A DNA stretch of 64,000 nucleotides from Agrobacterium tumefaciens. Its GTDB lineage: Bacteria > Pseudomonadota > Alphaproteobacteria > Rhizobiales > Rhizobiaceae. Of the stretch, positions 39,638 through 48,606 are shown in pieces. How positions within the stretch are numbered: position 1 is the first letter of the stretch; each line of letters starts with the position of its first letter. The stretch spans positions 1 through 64,000 of the forward strand of contig NZ_SUPW01000011.1 of the NCBI RefSeq assembly GCF_013337285.1, in the 5' to 3' direction. The translations under genes and the position numbers were made by a program. Under the pieces are notes generated by a model, which was not told the DNA's origin, made no database searches, and worked only from the letters and a program-made list of their open reading frames with translations.

Positions 39638-40699
39638 ATGAGCCTTACACCCTTCGAACATCCGTTTTTGTCAGGCCTTTTCGGCGATAGCGAGATCGTC
39701 GAACTGTTTGCGGCAAAGGCGGATATCGACGCCATGGTCCGCTTCGAAACGGCTCTGGCGGAAGCGGAAGCCGAGGCCGGTATTCTGGCGGATGGTGTGG
39801 CGGAAGCCATCGTTTCGGGGCTGACCGACTTTGCCGCCGATATGACAGCACTTCGCCATGCCGTCGCAAAGGATGGCGTGGTGGTGCCGGAACTGGTGCG
39901 GCAGATGCGGGCAGCGGTCGCCGACAAGGCAGCGGACAAAGTGCATTTCGGCGCGACCAGCCAGGATGTCATCGATACCAGCCTGATGCTGCGGCTGAAG
40001 GCGGCAACTGAAATCATCACTATCCGCCTCGGCCACCTCATCGATACGCTCAGTGACCTTTCCTCCCGTGACGGCCATAACCCGCTGACGGGTTATACCC
40101 GCATGCAGGCCGCCATCGGCATTACCGTCGCCGACCGGGCGACAAGTTGGACCGCGGCACTGGAGCGCCACCTGCTGCGGCTCGAAACCTTTGCGCAGAA
40201 TGGTTTTGCCCTGCAGTTCGGCGGGGCGGCCGGTACGCTGGAAAAACTCGGCGACAATGCCGATACAGTCCGCGCCGATCTCGCAAAACGGCTTGGCCTT
40301 GCCGATAGACTGCAGTGGCAGAGCCAGCGCGACGGCATCGCCGAATTCGGCAATATTCTCTCCCTCATCACCGGCGCGCTCGGCAAGTTCGGACAGGATA
40401 TCGCGCTGATGGCCGAACTCGGCGCGGAGATCCGCCTTTCCGGCGGCGGCGGCTCCTCGGCCATGCCGCACAAGCAGAACCCGGTCAATGCGGAAACGCT
40501 GGTGACGCTTTCGCGCTTCAACGCCGTGCAGATATCGGCGCTGCATCAGTCCCTCGTCCATGAACAGGAACGTTCCGGCGCGGGCTGGATGCTCGAATGG
40601 ATGACGCTGCCACAAATGGTGACGGCAACAGGCGCCGCACTTCTGATTGCCGAACGGCTTGCCGGGCAGATCGACAGGCTGGGAGCCGGCGAAGACTAG
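39638..40699 (+). CDS. pcaB: 3-Carboxy-cis,cis-muconate cycloisomerase
   Basis: The 353-residue protein belongs to the fumarase/aspartase fold. It has HFGATSQDVIDTSLMLRLK and the signature GGGGSSAMPHKQNPVNAET. It lactonises beta-carboxymuconate to gamma-carboxymuconolactone. It is about 100 residues shorter than the long Pseudomonas PcaB, a size usual in Agrobacterium. It ends the pcaDCHGB operon. Confidence 0.95.
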   Translation: MSLTPFEHPFLSGLFGDSEIVELFAAKADIDAMVRFETALAEAEAEAGILADGVAEAIVSGLTDFAADMTALRHAVAKDGVVVPELVRQMRAAVADKAADKVHFGATSQDVIDTSLMLRLKAATEIITIRLGHLIDTLSDLSSRDGHNPLTGYTRMQAAIGITVADRATSWTAALERHLLRLETFAQNGFALQFGGAAGTLEKLGDNADTVRADLAKRLGLADRLQWQSQRDGIAEFGNILSLITGALGKFGQDIALMAELGAEIRLSGGGGSSAMPHKQNPVNAETLVTLSRFNAVQISALHQSLVHEQERSGAGWMLEWMTLPQMVTATGAALLIAERLAGQIDRLGAGED

Positions 40700-41063
40700 C
40701 CGAAAGACTGGTGTTTTCCAAAAGAAGACAGGTTCCCGGACGCTTCCAATGGGAAAGCCAAGGCAGCGCAACCGTGCATCGAAACCGCTTGCGAATTCTC
40801 GCCTTACACATTGATATAAAAAGACTTTCCGGAAAAACTAAAAAGAAGAAAAAACCGCTTTTGAGGCGCTTTTCACCGGGCATGACGCTTGACTCTAAAA
40901 TGAACTAACTGGTACAAACATTCACGTTAAGACATGCCGGGGAAGAGGAAGAAGAGCTTCCAAGGCAGGGCAAAACAATGGAGGGCTTTGGCGCCACCAG
41001 GTGTCCAAAGCGATACGGACAAGGCGAAACGCCTGTCCGGACCCGAACGGGTTGGGAGGAAGA
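40700..41063. other. Intergenic stretch between pcaB and the quinate/shikimate-type importer
   Basis: This 364-base stretch contains a promoter-like element with an overlapping operator-like motif (40889-40918) and a long leader of about 140 bases before the permease start. No credible small gene was found. The open frames here lack family-like residues. The lower-GC stretch at 40790-40860 is unremarkable apart from A-runs. Confidence 0.5.
40889..40918 (+). promoter_or_regulatory. Promoter and putative TetR operator of the importer/aroE/aroQ operon
   Basis: TTGACT (40889-40894) and TACAAA (40913-40918) are -35 and -10 candidates with an 18-base spacer. AACTAACTGGTACAAA (40903-40918) overlaps the -10 and matches a motif in the tetR-quiC space (46279-46294) at 11 of 16 positions, four of the five differences being transitions. 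Binding by the local TetR protein is inferred. Confidence 0.55.
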
Positions 41064-41732
41064 ATGTCTTACAGTCTCGATTTTTCGGTGGTCATGGACC
41101 GCCTTCCCGAGCTGCTTTTAGCCTGTCTGGCAACGATCGGCCTTGCAATCGCCGGCATGTCGCTCGCCACCGTCATCGGCGTTCTCGGCGTCGTTGCCCG
41201 TCGTTCGCGGTTCAAGCTGCTACGCAATCTGGTCATCGGTTTTGTGGAAGTCATCCGCAACACGCCGTTTCTGGTGCAGATATTCTTCATCTTCTTCGCC
41301 CTGCCGCAGATCGGCATCAAGCTTAACCCCACCGTCACCGCCATCATTGCGCTGGCTTTGAACGGCGGCGCTTATGCCATTGAAATTATTCGCGGCGGCG
41401 TGGATTCCATTCCCAAGGGGCAGGTGGAAGCTGGACTGGCGCTCGGCCTGCAACGGTCGCAAATCTTCCGCCATATCATTCTGAAGCCGGCATTGCGCGC
41501 GGTCTATCCGTCGCTCACCAGCCAGTTCATCATGCTGACGCTGACGACATCGGTCTGCACCTCGATCGCGGCTTACGAACTGACATCGGTGGCGCAGCAA
41601 ATCGAGGCGGACACCTTCCGGTCGTTCGAGGTCTATTTCTCGATCACGCTGCTTTACCTGGTCATTTCCTCGCTGATGATGGGCGTTTTCTCGCTCATCT
41701 CCCGCGCATCCTTCAGCTATCCGGTCAAGTGA
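41064..41732 (+). CDS. Polar amino-acid-type ABC permease 1 (putative quinate/shikimate importer)
   Basis: The 222-residue membrane protein is of the HisM/GlnP class: NTPFLVQIFFIFFALPQIG, the EAA loop VDSIPKGQVEAGLALGLQRSQIFRHIILKPALRAVYPSL and several hydrophobic helices. GGGAGGAAGA before the ATG at 41064 decides the start. The operon continues with a second permease, binding protein, ATPase, AroE and AroQ. The usual substrate of this class is an amino acid; here the linked enzymes suggest a hydroaromatic acid. Confidence 0.9.
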   Translation: MSYSLDFSVVMDRLPELLLACLATIGLAIAGMSLATVIGVLGVVARRSRFKLLRNLVIGFVEVIRNTPFLVQIFFIFFALPQIGIKLNPTVTAIIALALNGGAYAIEIIRGGVDSIPKGQVEAGLALGLQRSQIFRHIILKPALRAVYPSLTSQFIMLTLTTSVCTSIAAYELTSVAQQIEADTFRSFEVYFSITLLYLVISSLMMGVFSLISRASFSYPVK

Positions 41733-41742
41733 GGAGAAGACA

Positions 41743-42393
41743 ATGGAATCCATCGGTCCCAACCAACTCTTCTTCCTGATGCAAGGCCTGAAATGGACGC
41801 TGGCGCTGACCGTGATCGGCTTCATCGGCGGCGGTGTCTTCGGTCTCTGCGTGGCGCTTGCCCGTGTTGCCGATAGCGTGGCGGTCCAGCGTGCAAGCAC
41901 GGCTTTCATTGCGGTGTTCCAGGGAACGCCGCTGCTGATGCAGCTTTTCGTGGTTTATTACGGCGTGGCGCTCGCGGGTCTCAATGTCGATGCCTGGGTC
42001 GCCGTCGCCATCGCGTTTACCTTGCATGCCAGCGCCTTTCTCGGAGAAATCTGGCGCGGCGGCATCCAGGCGGTGCCGAAAGGCCAGACAGAGGCCGCCA
42101 ACGCGCTCGGCCTGCATTATATCTCGCGCATGAAGGACGTGGTTTTGCCGCAGGCCTTCAAGATTTCGCTGCCGGCCACCATCGGTTTTCTGGTGCAACT
42201 CATCAAAGGCACCTCGCTTGCGGCCATCGTCGGTTTCGTCGAGTTGTCGCGTGCCGGACAGATCGTCTCCAACCAGACGTTCCGCCCGCTCACCGTTTTC
42301 GCCATCGTCGGCATCATCTATTTCCTGATCTGCTGGCCGCTCTCCCTCTGGGGTGCGGGCGTGGAGAGACGGATGCAGGCCAATTCCCGTTAA
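41743..42393 (+). CDS. Polar amino-acid-type ABC permease 2
   Basis: The 216-residue protein shares the HisM class pattern: FQGTPLLMQLFVVYYGVAL and GGIQAVPKGQTEAANALGLHYISRMKDVVLPQAFKISLP. It is 10 bases from permease 1 and completes the membrane channel as a heterodimer. GGAGAAGACA precedes the ATG. Confidence 0.9.
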   Translation: MESIGPNQLFFLMQGLKWTLALTVIGFIGGGVFGLCVALARVADSVAVQRASTAFIAVFQGTPLLMQLFVVYYGVALAGLNVDAWVAVAIAFTLHASAFLGEIWRGGIQAVPKGQTEAANALGLHYISRMKDVVLPQAFKISLPATIGFLVQLIKGTSLAAIVGFVELSRAGQIVSNQTFRPLTVFAIVGIIYFLICWPLSLWGAGVERRMQANSR

Positions 42394-42435
42394 CAACCAA
42401 AACCATCTCATCAGCTTTGTAAGGAGGAGCAAAAG

Positions 42436-43275
42436 ATGAAAACCACCACCATGAAACTCTCTCGCCGCGCTCTGCTCGCGCTTGCCGCGGCAACGGTTGC
42501 GCTACCCTTTGTCGCGCCGGTCGACGCCTTCGCCGGCACGGTCGATGAGGCCAAGGCCAAGGGCAAGGTCGTCATCGGCATTCAGGGCGACAATTCGCCA
42601 TGGGGCTTCGTCAATTCCACCGGCGTACAGGACGGTCTCGATGCCGATATCGGCAAGGCCTTTGCCGAATATCTTGGCGTCAAGGTCGAATTCGTGCCGC
42701 TTGCCGTGGCAAACCGCATTCCGGCCCTGCTGACCGGCAAGGTCGACCTGTTGTTCGCAACCATGGGCATGACGGCCGAGCGCGCCAAGACCATCCAGTA
42801 CTCCAAGCCCTATGCCGGCAACGTGTTGTCCGTCTATGGCCCGAAAGACAAGAAGATCGCCGGCTATGACGATCTGACCGGCGTTTCCGTTGGCGTGCCG
42901 AAGTCAAGCGCCATGGACACCTCGATCACCGCAGGTGCGGGCTCCAACGCAAATATCCTGCGCTTCGACGATGACGCCGCCAACATTCAGGCGCTGATCT
43001 CGGGCCAGGTGGAAGCCGTCGGCGGCAATCAGTTTTATGGCGACCGGTTGAACAAGGCGGCGGAAGGCAAATACGAGCCGAAGTTCGATCTGACGACGCT
43101 TTATAACGGCGCCGGCACCCGCCCGGGAGAAAAGGACTGGAACGAGACCGTCAACGCCTTCCTCGACAAGATCAAGTCCGATGGCCAGCTGGCCAAGATC
43201 TACGACAAGTGGATGAAGCGCGAAGTTCCCGCCTTCCCGGACAGCCTGCCCGACATCCCCTTCACCGTGAAGTAA
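42436..43275 (+). CDS. Amino-acid-type ABC substrate-binding protein (putative hydroaromatic acid binder)
   Basis: The 279-residue protein is a family 3 periplasmic binding protein: [65 protein letters not shown] and [19 protein letters not shown]. The signal region has twin arginines before the hydrophobic core ([18 protein letters not shown]), so Tat export is possible. The Arg that normally grips the amino acid carboxylate seems replaced in the [18 protein letters not shown] region as far as can be judged by eye; a ligand without an alpha-amino group would fit. Confidence 0.88.
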   Translation: MKTTTMKLSRRALLALAAATVALPFVAPVDAFAGTVDEAKAKGKVVIGIQGDNSPWGFVNSTGVQDGLDADIGKAFAEYLGVKVEFVPLAVANRIPALLTGKVDLLFATMGMTAERAKTIQYSKPYAGNVLSVYGPKDKKIAGYDDLTGVSVGVPKSSAMDTSITAGAGSNANILRFDDDAANIQALISGQVEAVGGNQFYGDRLNKAAEGKYEPKFDLTTLYNGAGTRPGEKDWNETVNAFLDKIKSDGQLAKIYDKWMKREVPAFPDSLPDIPFTVK

Positions 43276-43288
43276 TCCGGAGGTTTCC

Positions 43289-44050
43289 ATGCCACAATCC
43301 ACAACTGCCGAGGTTCCGCTTATCGCCCTTCAAGGGGTTGGAAAGTGGTATGGAGCCTTCCACGCGCTTAAAAATATCGACATGACGGTTCGCAAGGGTG
43401 AAAAAATCGTCCTTTGCGGCCCGTCCGGTTCGGGAAAATCCACCCTTATCCGGTGCATCAACCATCTGGAGGAAATCCAGCAGGGCAAGATCACGGTGGA
43501 GGGAACGACGCTTTCGGATTCCAGCCGCGCCATCGATGCGGTTCGCCGCGAGGTGGGCATGGTGTTCCAGAGCTTCAACCTCTTCCCGCACAAGACCATC
43601 ATGGAAAACTGCACGCTCGCCCCCATGCGGGTGAAGGGGCTTTCGAAAGCCGAAGCGGAAGCGACGGCACGCAAATATCTGGAGCGCGTGCGCATTCTCA
43701 ATCAGGCCGATAAATATCCGGCGCAGCTTTCCGGCGGCCAGCAGCAGCGCGCGGCGATTGCCCGTGCGCTGTGCATGGAGCCGAAAGCCATGCTGTTCGA
43801 TGAGCCGACTTCGGCGCTCGATCCGGAAATGGTGAAAGAAGTGCTCGACACCATGATCGGCCTTGCCCGTGACGGCATGACGATGATCTGCGTCACCCAT
43901 GAAATGGGTTTCGCCCGGCAGGTGGCAGACCGCGTGGTCTTCATGTCGGAAGGCGAGATCATCGAGGAAGGCCCGCCGGACGAGTTCTTCCGCGACCCCA
44001 AGCACCAGCGCACCCGCACGTTCCTCGGCGAAATTCTCGCCCACCATTGA
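43289..44050 (+). CDS. Amino-acid-type ABC ATP-binding protein (GlnQ class)
   Basis: The 253-residue ATPase has Walker [20 protein letters not shown]-loop [17 protein letters not shown], signature [15 protein letters not shown], Walker [17 protein letters not shown] and switch [16 protein letters not shown], all typical of GlnQ/HisP. It completes the importer. A perfect inverted repeat follows it before aroE. Confidence 0.92.
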   Translation: MPQSTTAEVPLIALQGVGKWYGAFHALKNIDMTVRKGEKIVLCGPSGSGKSTLIRCINHLEEIQQGKITVEGTTLSDSSRAIDAVRREVGMVFQSFNLFPHKTIMENCTLAPMRVKGLSKAEAEATARKYLERVRILNQADKYPAQLSGGQQQRAAIARALCMEPKAMLFDEPTSALDPEMVKEVLDTMIGLARDGMTMICVTHEMGFARQVADRVVFMSEGEIIEEGPPDEFFRDPKHQRTRTFLGEILAHH

Positions 44051-44100
44051 GGTTCGTCCATCTGCCCTCAGACTTGTGGCGACCTCTCGGCATACGCGAC

Positions 44101-44174
44101 GTCATCCTCGGGCTTGACCCGAGGATCCACTGATTTCAACACGCTAGGATCCTCGGGTCAAGCCCGAGGATGAC
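44101..44174. repeat. Perfect 28-bp inverted repeat between importer and aroE
   Basis: Bases 44101-44128 and 44147-44174 are exact inverted copies separated by 18 bases. Each arm itself contains a smaller palindrome (CTCGGGCTTGACCCGAG). The CCTCGGG-CTTGA-CCCGAGG core is a repeat known in intergenic spaces of alphaproteobacteria. It can form a very stable hairpin and probably reduces read-through from the importer genes into aroE-aroQ or protects their 3' end. Confidence 0.8.
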
Positions 44175-44252
44175 GAAGGAGAGGTTTCAACACCTCGCCA
44201 GCAACCTGAAGGCAGGCGCAGCCTGCCCCGAACCGACGAACGACACCCGATC

Positions 44253-45122
44253 ATGACAGAAACAAAATCCTTCAAGGTCGGCCTGATTGGCGCCGATATC
44301 CAGCTTTCCAAATCGCCGGCGCTGCACATGCGCGAAGGGGCTGCCCACGGGCTCGATTATACTTATGAGCTGGTCGACGTTACCGCCCGCAAGCTGCCAG
44401 CCAGCGCCCTTGCCGATCTGCTCGAAGAGCTGGAAACGCGCGGCTTTGCCGGCACCAACATTACCCATCCCTTCAAACAGGCGGTCATTCCGCACCTGCA
44501 TGAATTGTCGGACGATGCCCGCATGCTGGGTGCAGTCAACACCGTCGTCTTCAAAGACGGTCGCCGCATCGGCCACAATACCGACTGGTACGGGTTTTAC
44601 GAAAGTTTCGTGCGCGGCCTGCCGGATGCAAAACGTGACCGGGCGCTGCTGGTCGGCGCTGGCGGTGCGGGTGTGGCCGTGGCCCACGCCGCGCTGAAGC
44701 TCGACATCGCCCGTCTCGATATTTTCGACCGCGATTTCCCGCGGGCGGAAAGGTTGGCTGGCGAACTCAATGCCCGTTTCGGCGAAGGCCGCGCCTTTGC
44801 CGTTGACGACCCGGCCGCCTCCCTGCCCTTCGCCGATGGTCTCATCCATGCGACGCCAATGGGTATGCCCGCCCACCCCGGCATGCCGGTTGCGGCCGAT
44901 CTCATCGAACAGCGGCACTGGGTGGCCGATATCGTCTATATGCCGCTGGTCACCGAGCTTCTGGCGACGGCAGCAACAAAAGGCTGTCGCACCCTGCCCG
45001 GCGGCGGCATGACCGTGTTTCAGGCCGTCGGCGCATTCCGTCTCTTCTGCGGCCGCGAGCCGGATGCGGAACGGATGACGGCGCATTTCACCGAACTTTG
45101 CATGGCGGAGGGGGTGGCATGA
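44253..45122 (+). CDS. aroE: Shikimate/quinate dehydrogenase (AroE family)
   Basis: The 289-residue enzyme has the substrate-binding SKSP (19-22), catalytic K75 (NITHPFK) and D111 (NTDWYGF) and the cofactor loop GAGGAG (135-140). It interconverts shikimate or quinate with the 3-dehydro form. The lack of the basic patch typical of NADP enzymes ([10 protein letters not shown] follows the second strand) suggests NAD, hence a catabolic role. Its stop overlaps the aroQ start by four bases. A separate biosynthetic aroE is expected elsewhere in the genome. Confidence 0.92.
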   Translation: MTETKSFKVGLIGADIQLSKSPALHMREGAAHGLDYTYELVDVTARKLPASALADLLEELETRGFAGTNITHPFKQAVIPHLHELSDDARMLGAVNTVVFKDGRRIGHNTDWYGFYESFVRGLPDAKRDRALLVGAGGAGVAVAHAALKLDIARLDIFDRDFPRAERLAGELNARFGEGRAFAVDDPAASLPFADGLIHATPMGMPAHPGMPVAADLIEQRHWVADIVYMPLVTELLATAATKGCRTLPGGGMTVFQAVGAFRLFCGREPDAERMTAHFTELCMAEGVA

Positions 45123-45562
45123 GCCTTTTTACTGTTTTGAACGGACCCAATCTCAACCTGCTCGGCCAGCGCCAGCCGGAAATCTACGGCTATGAGACCA
45201 TGGCCGATGTGGAGACTAACTGCCGCAAGGTGGCCGATGCTGCCGGCCATGAGCTGTTCTTCGCCCAGAGCAACCGCGAATATGAGCTGATCGACTGGAT
45301 TCACGACGCGCGGGGCAAATCGTCGGGCATTGTCATCAATCCCGGCGCTTTTACCCATACATCAGTGGCGATCCTAGATGCGCTGAATGCCTTCGAAGCG
45401 CCTGTCATCGAGGTCCATATTTCCAACATCCACAAACGCGAGGTTTTCCGCCACCATTCCTACGTCTCGACCCGCGCCGAAGGCGTGATCGCCGGTCTCG
45501 GCATCGAAGGTTACGAAGTGGCGCTTCGCCACCTCATCAACCGTTTTTCCCGATCGTCGTGA
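45119..45562 (+). CDS. aroQ: Type II 3-dehydroquinate dehydratase
   Basis: The 147-residue enzyme starts [19 protein letters not shown] with the catalytic Tyr (Y23). It has [10 protein letters not shown] and the active His in [17 protein letters not shown]. It dehydrates 3-dehydroquinate to 3-dehydroshikimate, linking quinate to QuiC. GGAGGGGGTGGC precedes the ATG at 45119. Its last 26 bases overlap the convergent TetR gene. Confidence 0.95.
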   Translation: MSLFTVLNGPNLNLLGQRQPEIYGYETMADVETNCRKVADAAGHELFFAQSNREYELIDWIHDARGKSSGIVINPGAFTHTSVAILDALNAFEAPVIEVHISNIHKREVFRHHSYVSTRAEGVIAGLGIEGYEVALRHLINRFSRSS

Positions 45563-46241
45563 TATGGGCGGGCGTCAGCACATAACGCAGTACCATGTCG
45601 CTGACATGCCGCGACAATGTCTCCTGACCGTTTTCGGTAAACAGGCCGTCGCCGAAGATGAACGAAAAGGTCTCGGCGTTCGAAACGTTGAAGAAGGACA
45701 GCGCGCTGATCTGCCAGTGCAGTTCCAGCGCATCGATGCCATCGCGGAAGATGCCGCCTTTCTGGCCGCGCAGCAGCACGCTTTCCAGCGCGTCGATCGC
45801 CGGCCGGTTCAACTGGCGGATTGTTTCGGAGGACTGCATGTGGCGGCCGTGGTGAATGTTTTCGATCATCACCATGCGGATGAAGGCCGGATTGCGCCGG
45901 TGGTGGTCGAAGGTGAACCGACAGAGCTTGTCGAGCGCCGCCGCCGGCTCCAGATCGTCAAGCTCCAGATCGCTTTCACCGCCGCGCACCTTGGCATAGG
46001 CTTCCTCAAGCACGCGCTGGTAGAGGCTCTCCTTGTCGCTGAAATAATAATAGATCATGCGCTTGGACGTGCGCGTGCGGGCCGCAATTTCATCGATGCG
46101 GGCGCCGGAAAGACCGTTCTGCGAAAACTCTTCCATGGCGACCGAAAGAATGTCGCGGCGAACCCCTTCCGGATCGCGCTTCGCCTGCCGGCTGTCTCGG
46201 GTTCCGTTCGACGTCGCGCTTTTGGTCATCATCCATTCCAT
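45537..46241 (-). CDS. TetR/AcrR family regulator of the quinate/shikimate genes
   Basis: The 234-residue protein has the TetR helix-turn-helix ([55 protein letters not shown]) and a helical effector domain with several His ([23 protein letters not shown]). ATGs at 46241, 46232 and 46229 are possible starts. It diverges from quiC across 73 bases that hold an inverted repeat and the motif shared with the importer promoter. Control of both units is inferred. Confidence 0.9.
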   Translation of the reverse strand: MEWMMTKSATSNGTRDSRQAKRDPEGVRRDILSVAMEEFSQNGLSGARIDEIAARTRTSKRMIYYYFSDKESLYQRVLEEAYAKVRGGESDLELDDLEPAAALDKLCRFTFDHHRRNPAFIRMVMIENIHHGRHMQSSETIRQLNRPAIDALESVLLRGQKGGIFRDGIDALELHWQISALSFFNVSNAETFSFIFGDGLFTENGQETLSRHVSDMVLRYVLTPAHITTIGKNG

Positions 46242-46269
46242 CGGTGGGGCGGCGGCCTGCGGTCACGCC

Positions 46270-46294
46270 CTGATTATTAACCAATCAGTACATA
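46270..46294. promoter_or_regulatory. Operator-like dyad and shared motif in the tetR-quiC space
   Basis: CTGATT (46270-46275) and AATCAG (46283-46288) form an inverted repeat with a 7-base centre. The overlapping AACCAATCAGTACATA (46279-46294) matches the importer promoter motif AACTAACTGGTACAAA. A common reading is AACYAAYYRGTACAWA. It lies about 20 bases upstream of quiC. Confidence 0.6.
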
Positions 46295-46314
46295 AGGCTG
46301 AAAAGGAAGGCAAT

Positions 46315-48252
46315 ATGGCGAGCTATGACACAGGCAGACAGAGCATGCCAATGCGCACATCCATCGCGACCGTGTCGATCAGCGGGGAATTTCCCGAAAA
46401 GCTTGCGGCCATCGCCAAGGCGGGCTTCAGTGGCGTGGAGATTTTCGAAAATGATTTCCTGACCTATGACGCCTCACCGCGCGAGGTGAAGGCGCTGGCC
46501 GCCGATCACGGTCTGGATATCACGCTTTTCCAGCCATTCCGCGATTTCGAGGGCATGCCGGAACCACACCGCGCCCGCGCCTTCGACCGCGCCCAGCGAA
46601 AATTCGATATCATGGGCGAACTTGGCACCGATCTGATGCTGATCTGTTCCAATGTCTCGCCGGTATCGCTCGGCGGCATCGACCGCGCCGCCGCCGATTT
46701 CCATGACCTTGGCGAGCTTGCGGCAAAACACGGCGTGCGCGTCGGTTACGAGGCGCTGGCCTGGGGCCGGCATATCAGCGATCACCGCGACGCATGGGAA
46801 GTGGTGCGCCGCGCCGACCACGCCAATGTCGGCATCATTCTCGACAGTTTCCACACGCTGTCGCGCAAGATTGATCCCAATTCGATCCGCTCCATTCCCG
46901 GCGACAAGATTTTCATCGTGCAGTTGGCCGATGCGCCGCTGATCGACATGGACCTGCTCTACTGGAGCCGCCATTTCCGCAACATGCCCGGCGAAGGCGA
47001 CCTGCCGGTGGTGGATTTTATGCGCGCCGTGGCCGCAACGGGTTATAGCGGCCCGCTGTCGCTGGAAATCTTCAACGACCAGTTTCGCGGCGGCTCGGCC
47101 CGCCTGCTCGCCGAGGACGGTCACCGTTCGCTCATCAACCTCATGGATCAGGTGCGCCGTCTCGAACCTGATATTCGCATCGATGTGCCCGCCATGCCGG
47201 AACGGGTGCAAACGCAAGGGGTGGAATTCGTCGAATTCACCACGGCACCGGAAGAAAAAGCCCATCTGGAGACATTGCTCGCCACGCTCGGCTTCGAAAG
47301 AACCGGCAAGCACCGCAATCGCGATGTCAATCTTTATACGCAGGGCGATATCCGTATTGTCATCAACACCAGCGATGAAGGCGACAGTTTCGCCGGTGCG
47401 TCCTATTCCATCCACGGCACCAATGCCTATGCCTTCGGCCTGAAGGTCGATGATGCGCAGGCAGCCCTTGCCCGGGCCGAAGCGCTCGGCGCGCCGACCT
47501 TCACGGAACCGCGCAAGACAGGCGAAGTCGCCGTTCCCGCCATTCAGGGCGTGGGCAATGGCGTCATCTATTTCCTTGACGGTTCGCCGGCGCTCGCCTC
47601 CATCTGGGACAATGAATTCGTGCCGGAAGAAGGCCAAACACCGGTAGGCGATGCCGGGCTGAAGCGTATCGATCACCTGGCGCAAACAACGCATTATGAT
47701 GAAATGCTGACCTGGCTCCTGTTCTACACCTCGCTGTTTTCCACCCGCCGCACGCCGATGGTGGATGTGGTCGATCCGGGCGGTCTGGTGCGCAGCCAAG
47801 CGATCGAAAGCGTTCCCTCACCGCATTTCCGCCTGACCATGAACGGCGCGGACAACCGCAAGACCTTTGCCGGCAAATTTCTGGCCGAGGGTTTCGGCAC
47901 CAGCATCCAGCACATCGCGTTTGCCACCGACGATATTTTCGCCACCGCCAAGGCAATGCAGGCGCGCGGTTTCCACGCCCTGCCGATCTCCCGCAATTAT
48001 TACGACGACCTCGAAGCCCGTTTCGGGCTTGAACCGGAATTTTCCGATGCCTTGCGGGAGGCGAGCATTCTTTATGACCGCGACGACAATGGTGAATATT
48101 TCCAGATCTATAGCCGCACTTTCGGTGAAGGTTTCTTCTTCGAGATCATCGAGCGGCGTGGGGCTTATGCCGGTTATGGTGCGATGAACGCGCCCTTCCG
48201 CATTGCCGCGCAACGGCGCCTCGCCCCACCGGTCGGCATGCCGCGGGAATAG
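46315..48252 (+). CDS. quiC: Two-domain 3-dehydroshikimate dehydratase (QuiC, with HPPD-like domain)
   Basis: The 645-residue protein is a fusion. Residues about 12-290 form a TIM barrel with candidate metal ligands E146, D177, Q203 and E251, the dehydratase site that aromatises 3-dehydroshikimate to protocatechuate. Residues about 300-640 resemble 4-hydroxyphenylpyruvate dioxygenase, with the metal triad H454, H533 and E610 still in place. AAGGAAGG before the ATG at 46315 decides the start; the frame is open from 46057, which is antisense to the TetR gene. It connects the importer/AroE/AroQ genes to pcaHG. The second domain's activity is not settled. Confidence 0.93.
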   Translation: MASYDTGRQSMPMRTSIATVSISGEFPEKLAAIAKAGFSGVEIFENDFLTYDASPREVKALAADHGLDITLFQPFRDFEGMPEPHRARAFDRAQRKFDIMGELGTDLMLICSNVSPVSLGGIDRAAADFHDLGELAAKHGVRVGYEALAWGRHISDHRDAWEVVRRADHANVGIILDSFHTLSRKIDPNSIRSIPGDKIFIVQLADAPLIDMDLLYWSRHFRNMPGEGDLPVVDFMRAVAATGYSGPLSLEIFNDQFRGGSARLLAEDGHRSLINLMDQVRRLEPDIRIDVPAMPERVQTQGVEFVEFTTAPEEKAHLETLLATLGFERTGKHRNRDVNLYTQGDIRIVINTSDEGDSFAGASYSIHGTNAYAFGLKVDDAQAALARAEALGAPTFTEPRKTGEVAVPAIQGVGNGVIYFLDGSPALASIWDNEFVPEEGQTPVGDAGLKRIDHLAQTTHYDEMLTWLLFYTSLFSTRRTPMVDVVDPGGLVRSQAIESVPSPHFRLTMNGADNRKTFAGKFLAEGFGTSIQHIAFATDDIFATAKAMQARGFHALPISRNYYDDLEARFGLEPEFSDALREASILYDRDDNGEYFQIYSRTFGEGFFFEIIERRGAYAGYGAMNAPFRIAAQRRLAPPVGMPRE

Positions 48253-48312
48253 GCCCCGTCAAACTCCGATCAGGCCGCAGCCGGCAGTAATGTCGATGCG
48301 GCCGATCTGCAT

Positions 48313-48606
48313 TCAAGCCAGCGTCACTATCTCATAGTCCCGTGGAATGGCGGAGGTGGCAGTGAACCACTCCGATGCCCGCGTCCGCTGCTGATGGAAA
48401 TCAAAGGCGGCGCGATCGACAAAAAGTTCCTCCACTCGCCAGATCAGAGGATCGTCGGCCTGAGTGACGTCAAAGGAAATGCAGCCGGGTTCCGCTCTGG
48501 TCAGACGAAGGTGCGCTGGAAGATGGGTTTCCACAAGCTGGATATCCTCCACCGATGCGCACCGCAGGAAGCCGGATAATCTGACCGCACCCGTTCTATT
48601 CGTCAT
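48313..48606 (-). CDS. Small ABM-domain (monooxygenase-like) protein
   Basis: The 97-residue protein has the antibiotic biosynthesis monooxygenase fold pattern: VETHLPAHLRLTRAEPGCISFDVTQADDPLIWRVEELFVDRAAFDFHQQRTRASEWF. Such dimeric ferredoxin-fold proteins include quinol monooxygenases and heme or quinone handlers, but many lack known activity. It is convergent with quiC, 60 bases away. A link to aromatic metabolism is possible from position only. Confidence 0.8.
   Translation of the reverse strand: MTNRTGAVRLSGFLRCASVEDIQLVETHLPAHLRLTRAEPGCISFDVTQADDPLIWRVEELFVDRAAFDFHQQRTRASEWFTATSAIPRDYEIVTLA

Noticed and set aside
44101-44174. Insertion sequence ends at the 28-bp inverted repeat
   Set aside because: Only 18 bases lie between the arms, with no transposase and no flanking target duplication, so it is a palindromic repeat and not an insertion sequence.
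46057-46314. In-frame extension of quiC to an ATG at 46057
   Set aside because: It is antisense to the TetR gene, and the ATG at 46315 has AAGGAAGG and a family-like N terminus.
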